This document shows positions 19,690 to 31,441 of a DNA stretch of 64,000 nucleotides, piece after piece; position 1 is the first letter of the stretch, and every line of letters begins with the position of its first letter. A program made the position numbers and the translations under genes. The notes under the pieces were generated by a model. That model saw nothing but the letters and a program-made list of their open reading frames with translations. It made no database searches and was not told the origin of the DNA. This DNA is from Paroedura picta (lineage: Eukaryota; Chordata; Lepidosauria; Squamata; Gekkonidae): contig NC_135381.1 of NCBI RefSeq assembly GCF_049243985.1, forward strand, positions 25,096,345 through 25,160,344, in the 5' to 3' direction.

Positions 19690-20345
19690 TTAAATCTCTC
19701 ATTTAATGTTTTATTTATGTATTTAATCCTTTGTAAACTTAGCCTCTGGGGAAAGGTAGAGTATAAATGTAATTAATAAAAACCTGGAAAGGCTGGAGGC
19801 CCCTGGGCAGGGAACTCACCACCAGCAGAGGCAGCTCACACACAGCAGGGATGTGCAGCCTCTAAGCCTTGGAGAGAAGTGGGAGGATGGGGTGGTCGGG
19901 TGGGCGACAGAAGGCGATTGGCTGGCTGCTGGACAGACAAGTTGGTTGGAGGAGGAGGCACTCAGGAGCAGGACAGCCACCCTGAGTGGGTATTAAGCGC
20001 TGAGTGGCACTTAAGCCTTGAGACCAGCTCCTCCTTCTAGGCCTTACCGGAATTAAGGGAAACAGATGTTGGTTCAGCTACAGCCACTAATTGTCTTATT
20101 TTTAAGAGATAGTTCTGTTGGTTCCTGACACTTGTAGCACAGCAAGTGTTAAGGCTGGACAAGAACTGGGATAAGTAAGTTTGCAAGGGGGCACTTTTTG
20201 TTGAGGCTGTGCAGCAGGAATGCCCATGTCCAATTTTAAGTCTCCAGTTTGTACATGTACACTATGCCTATTTTTATGGAGAGGCAGATCATGGACTACA
20301 GTTACCATGTGCCCCTACCAGCATGGCCACCCCTACTCTACAGTC
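19690..20345 (+). mobile_element. L2-like LINE tail, GC-rich segment and MITE remnant
   Basis: 19720-19790 resembles an L2-type 3' tail (GTAAACTTAGCCTCTGGGGA, then AATAAAAA). 19795-20050 is a GC-rich stretch of unknown origin with no convincing frame. 20288-20342 retains CATGGACTACAGTTACCATG and GCCCCTACCAGCAT, one worn arm of the palindromic hAT MITE. Confidence 0.35.
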
Positions 20346-20349
20346 TCAA

Positions 20350-21205
20350 CCTTTCATTTGACAGGAACATACCATTGTATTTTTCAGAAAGGCTGAGGGC
20401 AGGATGTTGAAGCATGCCAAAGTAAATATTCTCTAGTGTTAAATAATCTGCTGGCATGAAAGGGTTTTGGGGGAAGTATGTTACAATAGGATGCCCTATT
20501 TGACTGAAAGGCCAGGTCGCAAATCTGTTGCTTAAGTATATCTTTGGCTTTCTGAAAACCTAGCTGTTATCAGAGCTGAAGGGAAGAAACAGTACTTTTG
20601 TTATTTTCCTTCAACAAGTCTCAGCCAATTTGAACAATGGTTATCTTGAAAAATAAGAAAAGCTTGTCCTGGGGGCAGGGGGGGTGGTGCTACAGTTTAA
20701 TTTTAACTAGTAAGTGGTTATTTGAACTCAAATGCAAGCCTTAGGGCAGGTTCAAGGAATTAGCCATGTAATCTTGCAAAAGGTGGTGTTCTCTTATGCA
20801 TTTAACTTGCTGTTTAAAATAGGAAATGGTGTTTCATGAAATTGGATTTCATATTCATATATATAAAACAGCATTGTGTAAATTACTCCTTTGGACTTGG
20901 GGATCAAAGTTTAAAAGGAACAGTGATTATTTCTACTAACGTTTTATACCAATTGTGTATGTGTTGAGACAAAACTTGGTTGCCAAGTCAATTGCCAAGG
21001 AAAGCAGAGAGAAATCCATAATTGAAAAGTGTTGAGAGAAGAGATCAGGTCAGGTGCACAAGCATAAGGGACTGAAGGAGCTCCTGATGTCACTACATAA
21101 TCAGCTATTCACTTTTGGTGAGATTTCACATAAATGAGTAGAAAGCCAACAATTTCCTGACAACACAAACATCTAGAACCCTTGTGCAAAGCATGTGCCT
21201 TGCAT
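20350..21205. other. Intergenic, no gene seen
   Basis: AT-rich sequence between HSFX and EOLA1 without recognisable gene or repeat. Confidence 0.35.
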
Positions 21206-21209
21206 CTTT

Positions 21210-21690
21210 TAGAATGATTATGCTGCCGCCATTCCAGTGTGCTGGGGTAAAAAGCCCCACCGTCTCCCGCGTATGCACAGGGGCAGGGCATCCTGGGCAC
21301 ACGCTGGCTGCCGTGGCACAACGGCCCTGTGCACACAACGCGGGGTCTGAAGTGCCAGTAAGCTGCGGCAGCGGCTGGAGGGGGGGACCAGGGGCAGTGG
21401 CCCCCGATGCAGGATGGTGGGGAGCAGCATGCTGCTCTCCCAACCATGGTGGGGGGGTGGGAGGTCGCCACTGTCTGCTCCGAAGAACCACGGAGCCGGC
21501 GGGGGCGAGAGGCATCTCTGCAGGGATGCCGTAGGTCAGGAGGAGCCAGGCCAAAAGCATGGGGCTCAGGCGGCTTGGCTCTCACGAGTCCCAGAACTCT
21601 GGAAAAACTCGCATTCCATTAACGTGGGTCTTCCAAAGGCCTGGGCTGGGCTGGGCCCTGGCTGGCGGCGGCGGCGGCGTGCATAATCAG
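21210..21690 (+). repeat. Unclassified GC-rich interspersed repeat, copy 1
   Basis: A sharply GC-rich block with TGATTATGC near its left end (21216) and GCATAATCA at its right (21680), which could be short terminal inverted repeats. Its centre (GGGGAGCAGCATGCTGCTCT, then a CCATGGTGGGGG run) matches, reversed, the block at 58.8-59.1 kb. Several open frames on both strands are by-products of GC content, not genes. Family not recognised. Confidence 0.55.
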
Positions 21691-21699
21691 TCTTAGTGT

Positions 21700-22385
21700 C
21701 TGAAATACCATAAATGTATAATTTGAATGAGATGGGTTGTTACTGTTTCTTTCGGGCCTTGTCAGATTTGTACTTAACTTTTTGGATCTACCTATGCTAA
21801 ACATATACCTTTCTGCTTCAAGCAATCTGTTTATTTTCAGTCACAATACAGTGAGGCTTTTTTTCAGGATCAGATAAGCATAAGGATGATTGGCAACTGC
21901 AGAACTGCAGCATTTGGAAAAGTAGGATACGAACTTCAACTGCTTTTGTCACAGGACATTTTCTGGTTAACAAAATACACCTTATTTAAACAATTAGTCA
22001 CCATGTTGCAAATTAAAAAGACTTTAAAAATATTGGGTGGAGTGGTACTTCAGCTGGATAATGCACCCAAAGAACCCTGGGACTGAAGGGAATGTTTCTC
22101 CTTTGGCAAGAATAGCTATGGATTGGCTTTCTACTTCTTGCTGGAAGTCTTTTGGGATGACACTTGAACAGATCTATTGCTCTTCGTGTCAGAATCTCTA
22201 TAGTAAAAGCTGCATGGCTGGCAGGAATACAAGTTTTCACATCCCTACTAGCTTACAGCACAGAAAATTGCAGCTGCTAAATATTTTCCTTCCACATTTG
22301 AAAGCACAGGACAGCAATAAGTTTTTCATAGGGTTACAACTGGCTGCCAGGCGATAAGGTCTAAGGTGAGGGGTGATGGCTGATT
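21700..22385. other. Intergenic, no gene seen
   Basis: Contains a 106-codon open frame on + that resembles nothing known to me and lacks splice or promoter context. Confidence 0.3.
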
Positions 22386-22389
22386 CTGA

Positions 22390-22800
22390 TTATTAATTTT
22401 ATTAGTTAAATGTATACACCACCATTCCTGGCCAGCCAATTTGCAGTGGCTCACAACAGTTCATAACAATAAAGCACAATAAACAATAACACTAAAAATA
22501 TGTGCCATTCCATTCTCTCCCAGCCCGTGCTAAGCCTGCCTCCTCTGCCATGCATTCAGGGAAGGTGTCTTATATTGGAATTTTGGAGGAGGGGCTATAG
22601 ATCTTTATCAGCCTGCCCTCAAGCAACCGCTTGGTGGATGAGCTCTGTCTTGCAGGACCTGTGGAACTACAACAGTTACATCAGAGCCTCAGCTCTTCTG
22701 GGACCTCATTCCACCAGCTAGGGTGGAAAAGGCCCTGGCCCTGGTTGAGGCCAGGTGAGCTTCACGTAGGCCAGAGACCTGTTTAAAATCGCAGAGCATA
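22390..22800 (-). mobile_element. L2-clade LINE 3' end
   Basis: Reversed tail (TTTTATTAGTTAAATGTATAC) followed by the L2 3' block, here CTTGCAGGACCTGTGGAACT and GACCTCATTCCACCAGCTAG. 5'-truncated, diverged. Confidence 0.6.
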
Positions 22801-22809
22801 ATGCCCTGT

Positions 22810-23415
22810 GTGGGACATAGGGAGTTAGACGGTCCCTCAAATACATAGCTGTTATGTTCTGTTGTATGGATCTTTTGCACTTTGTGAACGCCCATGGTTG
22901 TACAATAAACTTAATTCTGAAAAGAAATTGTTACAGCCTAGCTATGAGGTTCCTGCCCAAGGAGACTGAGCCCAGCTTTCAATAATTTCCATAGTATGTA
23001 TGCATTTTGTATTCCTGGGATTATGACAAGAAACTTTTTTCACTGGGAATAATCACCTGCTAATAGCCTGAACACCTAGCAGGAACAAAGTGACAAGTCC
23101 TTAAAAGAAAAAAGCATCAACTGAGTATCAATTTGTTTTAATCATCTGGTTAATTAGACACACTTAGTTATGCCATATGTTATATGTCTACAATTAGTAA
23201 CAATTATGAAAAACACATATTGCTAATATTCACTATTACATTATCTCTGTAGTTCCAAAAATGATCCCCCCCCCCCCCCATTTCAACAACCCGCTCCACA
23301 GAGTTCACCTCACAGCTCTAATTCAGATTTTAGGATTATTCCAGTTCACAAAACACCTGCATATAAGTTGGCAACAAAGAGTCAAACTGCCATCAATGCA
23401 ACAACTTCAGTTCTG
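22810..23415 (-). other. EOLA1: EOLA1 3' flank and probable 3' UTR
   Basis: Downstream of the EOLA1 stop on the - strand. No canonical AATAAA was found close by on that strand; an ATTAAA variant lies near 23135 (TTTAAT on +). Contains a long C run at 23267-23279. Confidence 0.4.
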
Positions 23416-23889
<474 letters not shown>

Positions 23890-24136
23890 TCAGTGTGATG
23901 CTCTCTTCTACATGCCTCTCACATCACCTTTAATTTACAAACAGAATAAACCAGAATTAAGAATAGTGCTCAGAGTTTAATTCATGTGTCAGAAGCCTTT
24001 CTAAAGTAACTGTCATGTGAAAATTTAAGAGTAATGGGATATGGCCTCAAATCACAGTTGCCCTAGAATATTTTGCCTAGGCAAGAGAGATTTTACTCCC
24101 TGAAAATAGGATTGCAGATAGAAAATGGTTAAATTG

Positions 24137-24245
24137 ATGAACTAGGGCTGAGGAGACCTGGGTTTAAATCCCCACTCCACCATGAACCTTACTGGGTGAC
24201 ACTGGACCAATTACTGTTTTTAGTGTAACCTCCCAGGACTGGTAC
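24137..24245 (+). mobile_element. tRNA-derived SINE fragment
   Basis: GAGACCTGGGTTTAAATCCC with box-B-like core, then CACTCCACCATGAACCTTAC and TGGGTGACACTGGACCAATT, as in the SINE seen at 12.2, 33.5 and 34.2 kb. Both ends are worn. Confidence 0.55.
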
Positions 24246-25122
24246 AAAACTGGTACCCTGAGCTCCTTCAAGTAAATATATCATTGAAAGATAAAACAGC
24301 GCTGGGAAGAAGGTAGACTACAATACATTGAATTATTATTGATTTCCTAAAGTTACTGATTCATTAACCACAAGGTGTCCCTTGTTGCTTTCAGGATAAG
24401 CCTGGTCTCTCACCCCACCCTGCCACCAAATCCTGAGCTCTAGAAAGTGTCTACCATTGCATGGGCCCACACCTCACTGCTTTAGCAACCAGTCTAACAG
24501 CAACCAATGTCCTCTCTAATAAAGTCACAAGTAAGAATGTTAACACAATCTGCAGGCCCCTTGCCTCAGTATTCCTCACCTGGATAGTAGTATTATGAAT
24601 TGGTTGCATAATTATCCAGGTGATCACATGCTGCAATCTTGGGATCTGATGTTACAGTCTTTGGTATATAGTAACTCTGATCAGGCCTTGTTTATGTAGA
24701 GAAAGACTGGGGTATGGTTTCTGGCTGCACCAACTCCACACTACTATGCCCCAGGCTTTGGAAAATAAATAAACATATCTCCCAGGCTTGAAGCCTGCCA
24801 ACCAGTGCTTAGAAATGTAAGGCCTAGTTTACACATCCTGGAAAATGAGGTGACAGAACAGACTGTGCCACTTCAGACGATAGCTGGGGATTCCAGTTTT
24901 GAAACAACACACATACACATTGTCCTGAAAATTTAGCAACAGCTCTGTAGCAGAAGTCCCTGGCATCCTGAATTAAAAGGATTTGATAACATGCAAAGTG
25001 AAAGCCTTCCTAAGGCCCACTGATAGAGGAGACAATGTTAGCTTTCACGCATGCTAAATAATGCCGTTTCAATCTCCTCCAGTGACCATTTTGCAAAGTG
25101 GTGCCTTCCATAAAGATAGATT

Positions 25123-25302
25123 CAAGTGGGTAGCCGTGTTGGTCTGAAGCAGCACAACAAAACAAAATCACAGTCCAGTGGCATTTTTAAGACCAACAAA
25201 GATTTATTCAAGGCGTGAGCTTTCGAGTCTGAGCAAGAGGCTCACGCCCTGAATAAAATCTCTGTTGGTCTTAAAGGCGCCACTGGACTCTGATTTTGTT
25301 TT
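25123..25302. mobile_element. Penelope-like (family A) head-to-head pair
   Basis: Left half, read on -, and right half, read on +, both contain TTGTTGGTCTTAAA or close variants followed by CACTGGACTC, meeting near 25228. The left half also has GTAGCCGTGTTGGTCTGAAG. The fold-back arrangement is shared with copies at 45.1 and 45.8 kb. Confidence 0.55.
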
Positions 25303-25518
25303 GCAAGTGGATTTTGCCATTTCGCACCTTACAATCCCACGACAAAGTGCAGCGAGTGAATATGAAACAGCTCCCTGCACTGATGTGTATGTATCTAAAC
25401 AGAGAACTACCGCAGCGGGAAGAAAGCTTCTACCTTCTCTCTTTGCTTGCTGAGCTGGTTTTCCATTTGTGTTTATTTATTTTAAAAGAGTGCCATTACA
25501 AAACATGAACCTCTAGAG

Positions 25519-25655
25519 CAGGGGGCAGTCAAACTGCGGCCCTCCAGAAGTCCATGGACTACAATTCCCATGAACCCCTGCCAGCGAATGCTGGCAGGGG
25601 CTCATGGGAATTGTAGTCCATGGACCTCTGGAGGGCCGCAGTTTGACTACCCCTG
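25519..25655. mobile_element. Palindromic hAT-type MITE, copy 4
   Basis: Full palindrome, with CAGGGGGCAGTCAAACTGCG at the left and GACTACCCCTG at the right. The target-site duplication CTCTAGAG (25511-25518) / CTCTAGAT (25656-25663) matches the NTCTAGAN preference of hAT-Charlie elements. Confidence 0.9.
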
Positions 25656-25719
25656 CTCTAGATGCTCCACCTACAGTGTGAAAATTCCTACCTTTCACGA
25701 GTCGATAAGACAAAGCCAT

Positions 25720-26170
25720 GCTGTGTTTGCAGGCCCGCCGCTTTCCCTAACTTTCCCTTCCCGCGCGCGTCTAAGCGGGGACGTCTACGACAACAATAAT
25801 GCAGGGGCTACATAACCCGCAGGCTCCTTTAAAGCCCAAGGCAGCGGCAGCGAGCCCCAAAGGCCGCCTTTTCTTCCCCCCTTCGCGCCCCCCCCCGCTT
25901 TTTACCTCCGCGGGCGAGAAGCGCTTCTTTCCCATTCCTCGCCGCCAAGGCCTACCAAGATGGAGACCGCGGCACTGCTGCTCTTGCCGCCCCTCAGCTG
26001 GTCACAGCCGGCGGCCGGTCCTCCCTGCTCCTGTCGCAAGAGGGAGGAGGAGAGCGCTCCGCCCGCCCGCTCTCCGCGCTTTGGCGATCGCGCACCGGGT
26101 TTTCCTTCCGCCACTCACTGAGACGAAGCGTGGGGCGGGGAGAAGGAGGGCGCCTCTTCATGACTTTTTC
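25720..26170 (-). promoter_or_regulatory. EOLA1: CpG-island promoter, probably of EOLA1
   Basis: A dense CpG block about 1.9 kb upstream of the EOLA1 start codon. On the - strand a GAG|GTAAAA donor at 25905-25904 would end a non-coding first exon. CCATCTTGG (- strand, at 25956-25963) is a YY1-like site. Another donor-like GTGAGT lies near 26114. The long + strand frame across the island looks like a GC-content artefact. The island could also serve an unseen divergent transcript. Confidence 0.65.
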
Positions 26171-26233
26171 CCTCAGAGGAAGCGGCAAAAAGTAGCCTTG
26201 TATGGAGGCAAGAAGCCTCTGTTGGCTGTAGAG

Positions 26234-26359
26234 CAGGGGTAGTCAAACTGCGGCCCTCCAGATGTCCATGGACTACAATTCCCATGAGCGAATGCTGGCA
26301 GGGGCTCCTGGGAATTGTAATCCATGGACATCTGGAGGGCCGCAGTTTGACTACCCCTG
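26234..26359. mobile_element. Palindromic hAT-type MITE, copy 5
   Basis: Full palindrome with a perfect 8-bp duplication CTGTAGAG at 26226-26233 and 26360-26367. The arm junction has lost some bases. It sits just beyond the EOLA1 CpG island. Confidence 0.9.
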
Positions 26360-26369
26360 CTGTAGAGTG

Positions 26370-26915
26370 TTTTGATGGCAGGCCGTGGGAGAGGGAAAGC
26401 CAAACTTAGATTTATAGCTTGATTTCACTTGGTGCTCCTCCCTGGTTCTCCTTCAGTGATGTTGCCAGAGCCTGAATCTTGGCACGTAATTTAGATTTTA
26501 GAAGTATTGTTTTTTTAAGTGCCTCTGAGGCGGTGCAGAGTGCATTTCTGCAGCAGGGTTTGCATTCGAGAACGCTCACGTTTCAGGAATTGAGGGAGAA
26601 TGTGTAATTTCTCCTTAGCAGCCCCTCTCCCGGCGCTTTTTCTTCCCGTCAGAAAATAAACGATGCCAGTCAGTTTGAATTTCGGTGGGTCGGCTAAAAT
26701 CACGTCTCCTTGGTTGCTTGTAAAAGACAATATAAAGGCAGAAAACCCACGTGGTCAGTGTTTTTTGTTGTTTCCGAACTCATTCAACCTTTCTCCAGAG
26801 GATGATTCTCCATAAGAACCAAAGCAAATATCACTATGAGCTGAAACATGCTCGAGCACTCAGTTGGAGGGGGACTGTCCTATTGGAGGTGCTAAAGTTT
26901 TTTTTTGGGGGGGGG
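26370..26915. other. No gene seen
   Basis: CpG content falls off gradually. No family-like frame or repeat recognised. A T run followed by a G run lies at about 26898-26918. Confidence 0.3.
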
Positions 26916-26919
26916 GTTT

Positions 26920-27830
26920 GATTTTTTTACATTTATAGACTGCTGCTCTTGGCCAGCCAGCCTGCAGAGGCTAACAAATTTGAAATACATAATTAAAATT
27001 CACTTAAGGCAATATGGTAAAAACATACATTCCCTCAACCTTCATCTATTCTGCCCCTGCCCTTGTACAATGACCCCCCTGCTGAAATCCCCAAGTATTT
27101 GTTTGTTTGTTTGTTTGTTTGTTTGTTTATTAGACTTACTCCCCGCCAATCTCGGCAAGCAAGCTCATGGTGGTTTACACAAGAAAAGCCCCAAATACAA
27201 TAAAATCCAATAAAAACAAATTAACATAAAAATCATCACATGGCAGTAAAAAATAAATCCTTCCACAGCAGCATGACTGCCAGAAGGGGTGTCAGAGAGA
27301 CTACATCAGTTGGCCACCACCAATGGTGTTCCAAAGTTAGGTGGCATGTCTTCTGGGTCAGGGGGGGGGGCATTGATCTACTCCCAGCACTGACTTCATC
27401 CATAGACCTTGCAAACGAGCTCTGTCTTGCAGGCCTTGCAGAATGTGGCTAGCTCCCACAAGGCCCACAGATCTTCTGGGAGCTCTTTCAACTAGGTAGG
27501 GGCCAGGACCGAAAAGGTCCTGGTTGAGGCCAGGCAAGTTTCTCTGTGGCTGGGCACGTCCAACAAGTTGGTACCCTCAGACTGCAAGACCCTGCAGGGG
27601 GTAAAGGGCGACAAGCGGTCCCTCGGATCAGTGGGTCCCAGACCGTGAAGGGCCTTAAAGGTCAAAACCAGAACCTTGAACCTGATCTGGACTGCAAGTG
27701 GCAACCAGTGCAGCTGCCTCAGCACAGGCTGGATATGAGCCCTCCAAGGTGTTCCTGTGAGGACCACACAGCGAGTTACAGAAGTCAATTCTGGAGGTGA
27801 CAGTCGCATGGATCACCATGGCTAGATGGA
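26920..27830 (-). mobile_element. L2-clade LINE 3' ends (two in series)
   Basis: A short reversed tail at 26920-27060 is followed by a longer copy at 27100-27830. On the - strand the longer one encodes RQLHWLPLAVQIRFKVLVLT then FKALHGLGP, the classic C-terminal block of L2 reverse transcriptase. 5'-truncated and inactive. Confidence 0.75.
27098..27128. repeat. (GTTT)n microsatellite
   Basis: About seven GTTT units inside the reversed L2 tail, probably derived from its A-rich 3' end. Confidence 0.8.
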
Positions 27831-27884
27831 GGACTGGAGGGCCATATTGGACTTCAAGTTCCTAAACAAATTAATTAAATTGCA

Positions 27885-28170
27885 CCATTTTTGCATGGAG
27901 ACCCTAAGGTTGATAGCAGAGGCACTTCAACAAGATGTGTTTCTAACTTCTATAGACCTCTAGGAGGCCTATCTCCATGTCCCAATTTTCCCTCCACACA
28001 GGAGATTCCTCAGGTTCTGTGTTCAGGTGATACATTATCAGTACAGGGCTCTCCCCTTCGGGCTATCTTCTGCACCCAGAGTCTTTACAAAAATCCTAGT
28101 TAATGCCTCGACAGGTCTAAGGATACAAATAATTGTATAGATTATTCTAACTCCCCACATATTGATTGGG
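27885..28170 (+). mobile_element. DIRS-type retrotransposon fossil, reverse transcriptase piece
   Basis: The + strand carries reverse-transcriptase similarity typical of vertebrate DIRS elements: METLRLIAEAL, then EAYLHVP, RRFLRFC and QYRALPFG followed by a Ser-rich 'SSAPRVFTK' stretch. The piece is short and broken, with a few interruptions; neither end of the element is present. Old. Confidence 0.65.
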
Positions 28171-28449
28171 TCAATATGTGTTCAGGTCAGGAGAAAGAGA
28201 TTGGGTTTCTAGATACTCTCAATGACTGTAAATGGAGTAAATGCGCACTGAACCTTCCAAGGGGGGGGGGGGGTGTCCAATTTTAGACTTTGTCCTGAGT
28301 CACACCCAAGACCTGGTAAGAGTTGTCAATGTGATAGCACCAGTAAGGAACAGTGCTCTTAATGCTATCGTTTAACATTTATATAAGTAGGGAGTTGCCC
28401 AAAAAGAACAATACAGCCACATTTCACTTTAGAAGGGGTAACTTCTCTC

Positions 28450-29625
28450 ACATGCAGGGGCTTGCGAAGAAGAAAATGATTGGAAGGGTAAGGAAGGTCT
28501 AATCTCTTCAGGATGCTTGAAAACTATTAAAAACTACAGTCCTCGAAACTCAGGTAAAATGTATACCTCAGGTTAGGAAAGGTACAAATAGGTATTTAAA
28601 AGGCCTTCTTGATTAACGAACAAAGTAATGGAAGCAGTAAAAGGTAAAAAGGATTCCTTTAAGTGGTGGAAGGCTTGTCTGAGTGAAGTAAATAAAAAGG
28701 CTCACAGGCTAATAATAAAAATGTCTACAAAGACATTAATAACAGGAAACCAGCCAGTGAAGCATTAAGACCCTTGTATGACCACAGGGTAAAAGAATTA
28801 CTAAGGGATGATAGGGAAATGACAGAAAAGCTGAATGCCTCCTTTGCCTTGGTATTCTGGCCTGAGTCAGATTGAGGTAATAAGAGATGGCATAAAAAGA
28901 GATCTGCAAGAATTAAAATGTGAGCTTGAAATCTATCACTAAAATTTGTCTCCATTCCTGAGGACTAGAAGGTAGCTAAGGAAACCGCCATCTTTAAAAA
29001 TGGTTCCAGAGGAGATCCAGGACATTAAAGGCTAATTGGTCTAAGATTGATACTAAGTAAGTTAGTAACCACATTGAATTATTAGAAGTGAATTGAAAAC
29101 AAATCTGCTAGTATCATAATGTCCCTGTATAAATCTATGGTGAGGCCTCATTTGGAATACTATGTAGAGTTCTAGTCACAATACCTCAAAAAAGACATTG
29201 TAGTATTGGAAAAGGTGGTGGGGGGGAGAAGGCTACTAAAATGATTAAGGGGATGGAACACTTTTCCTATGAAGAAATGTTAAAGAGGTTTAAGGGTCTT
29301 TAGCTTGGGGAAACTACTGAGGGGTGATATGATAGAGGTTTATAGGAAGTGGTGGCAGCTACAGGCATAGACCACTTCAAGAGGGGATTAGATAAACACA
29401 TGGATCAGAGGTCTATCAGTGGCTATTAGCCACAGGGTATGGATGGAACACTATGTATTGAGCAGTGATGTTCTAAATTCTTGGTGCTTCGTAGGCAACA
29501 GTAGGCTTCTGGAGTTGGTGGACCTCCTGATGGTACCTGAGATTTGGCCATTGTGTGACAGGGTTGGACTGGATAGGCCATTGGTCTGATCCAACATGGC
29601 TTCTCTTATGTTCTTATGCTGTATT
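28450..29625 (+). mobile_element. CR1-type LINE remnant
   Basis: 28730-28860 encodes EALRPLYDHRVKELLRD and REMTEKLNASFA, matching the segment between endonuclease and reverse transcriptase of CR1. 29130-29400 matches the C-terminal part ('MVRPHLEY', 'LEKV', then 'MIKGMEHFSYEEM'). The 3' end at about 29540-29625 (GGTTGGACTGGATAGGCCAT ... CTTCTCTTATGTTCTTATG) is a CR1 terminus. Most of the reverse-transcriptase core is deleted between about 29050 and 29100, and several stops interrupt the frames. An older CR1 subfamily than those at 39.7 and 60.9 kb. Confidence 0.7.
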
Positions 29626-29629
29626 TAAA

Positions 29630-31140
29630 AATCTGGTTGTAAATTTTATAAAATAAATACTTAGCTTGAATTATTCTCCCATATGGACAAATCTAGTCAG
29701 CAATCTGTAAATCCACAAGCTGAAATCATTATATCAGGCTTGTTTTATTTTAAGCAAGCAAGAACAAAAGTCCCTTTGTTTGAAACTGACTCCCCCCATC
29801 CCCTGCTTTTGATTATATTTTGCTGGGTACAGCAATTTTATAAAATTGAGGAGAAATGCATTTTCTCTTTTCTGAAAGCAGTGTATATTAATGTAGTCAT
29901 TCTGTTACTAGTCCTTATGATGAAATATGTATCAATTTGTTGGAGAAAATTGAACTGAATGTTTATGGAATATATTCAGCCACCTGTTATATAACTTTAA
30001 GTATCACTTGTGCTATTTTATGTACCAGAAAACTATGGAACACAAGCAAGAAGTACTCTTTGACAGTACTGATTTGTTGCAGCCTTTCCTGTCTAAATGG
30101 ATTAGTTAAATTGCATTGAAAGTAATGTCACTATTGAACTACCATAAAATCAGTGGAGTGGAGTATTGTGAATAAATACAGCACATAAGCCACAGCCTTT
30201 GTATCCCCAGAAGGAAACCATAGCTGTTTTACAGTGGCTAGGACAGGGGATCTGTTTATCTGCAGCAGCTGCCACACTTCTATGATCCCCATAGGGATGG
30301 TATGGTACAGGAGCTCATACTCCAATTGCACAAGCATTAAGTCCTCAGGAAATATATCATCTAGCCGAGATGTTTTGTACATGGAGAAGAGAGCACAAGG
30401 ACAACTGGATAAATCTTTTATGGTTAGGATTGGCATTGGTTGAAGGGCTTGTGGAGACAAGACCACTTGACTCTGCCACAACAGCAAAGTTTACTTAAGT
30501 GGTATGTTTGTGGCAGTCAGCAGGTAAGAATTGCTCATGTTGAGGCAAATGAGGTTTATTATAAATTGTGTAAAGTATGACTGCTCTCTAAATAGCTTGT
30601 TCAGCTGTGGACCAATTTTTATCTCTGCTCAGACATTGTCGAACAGAGAAAACATTAGGAACAGGTTGAAGGAAGAAGGAAATATGTCAGGCTCATTGCC
30701 CCCCCCCCCATTATAGATTCAAATTTGGGGGGGGGGGGTAGCATGGTGGTGTGTTTTCTGCTGTTCATTCAGGCCCTCCCAGACTCAGAAGCTAGTTTAT
30801 GAAGAGTGAGTGCATTAGAGATGGACTGCAAGGTATAAATCAGATGTGGTAGAGTGGGATACTGAGCAGGGAGAGTCTACAAGCAGGAGTAAGGTAATGG
30901 CTAGAACAATGTCCGGAGCCCTCTTTTATCCCTTGTAAATACTTAACCCAAAATACCTTTTAAAACTCTGTAGCCAGTAGTGAATAAAATTCAATAGCAT
31001 TTAAAAAATATCTGAACAACCTCATTCCATAGATGTATATGCGTAATTAATGTCACATGTGTTAAACATATTAATATTCTTTGGGCATTTTCACACTGTC
31101 TAGTAACTGGTTGCTAATAGTTTTTTTCCTGTCATTTCAT
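29630..31140. other. Intergenic, no gene supported
   Basis: Contains a 118-codon - strand frame at 30131-30487 that I cannot assign, and opposing C and G runs at about 30701-30740. No other structure seen. Confidence 0.3.
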
Positions 31141-31145
31141 ATAAT

Positions 31146-31433
31146 GTTCATATAAACCAGGGGTAGTCAAACTGCGGCCCTCCAGATGTCCATGGACTAC
31201 AATTCCCAGAAGCCTGTTCATATAAACCAGGGGTAGTCAAACTGTGGCCCTCCAGATGTCCATGGACTACAATTCCCAGAAGCCTGTTCATATAAACCAG
31301 GGGTAGTCAAACTGCGGCCCTCCAGATGTCCATGGACTACAATTCCCAGAAGCCCCTGCCAGCATTCGCTGGCAGGGGCTTCTGGGAATTGTAGTCCATG
31401 GACATCTGGAGGGCCGCAGTTTGACTACCCCTG
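31146..31433. mobile_element. Palindromic hAT-type MITE, copy 6, with tandem 70-bp units
   Basis: A full palindrome (31298-31433) is preceded by two extra copies of a 70-bp unit made of GTTCATATAAAC flank plus the left half-arm, starting at 31146 and 31216; the third start, 31286, leads into the full element. The outer 8-bp duplication ATATAAAC is perfect at 31150-31157 and 31434-31441. The units are nearly identical. Confidence 0.9.
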
Positions 31434-31441
31434 ATATAAAC

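Noticed and set aside
21109-21585. Overlapping 144- and 158-codon frames on - and others on +
   Set aside because: Several frames are open on both strands because the block is a GC-rich repeat with few stop codons; a relative occurs at 58.7-59.2 kb.
25799-26242. 147-codon + strand open frame across the EOLA1 CpG island
   Set aside because: Arg/Pro/Ala-rich composition expected from GC-rich DNA, no family resemblance, and it runs against the likely EOLA1 promoter direction.
30131-30487. 118-codon - strand frame
   Set aside because: Not low complexity, but no family, splice context or promoter recognised. Could be a worn retrocopy or element piece, so it is not called a gene.
31146-31433. Regular 70-bp repeats that might suggest a CRISPR-like array
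   Set aside because: The units are contiguous copies of MITE arm plus flank without distinct spacers, in a vertebrate genome.
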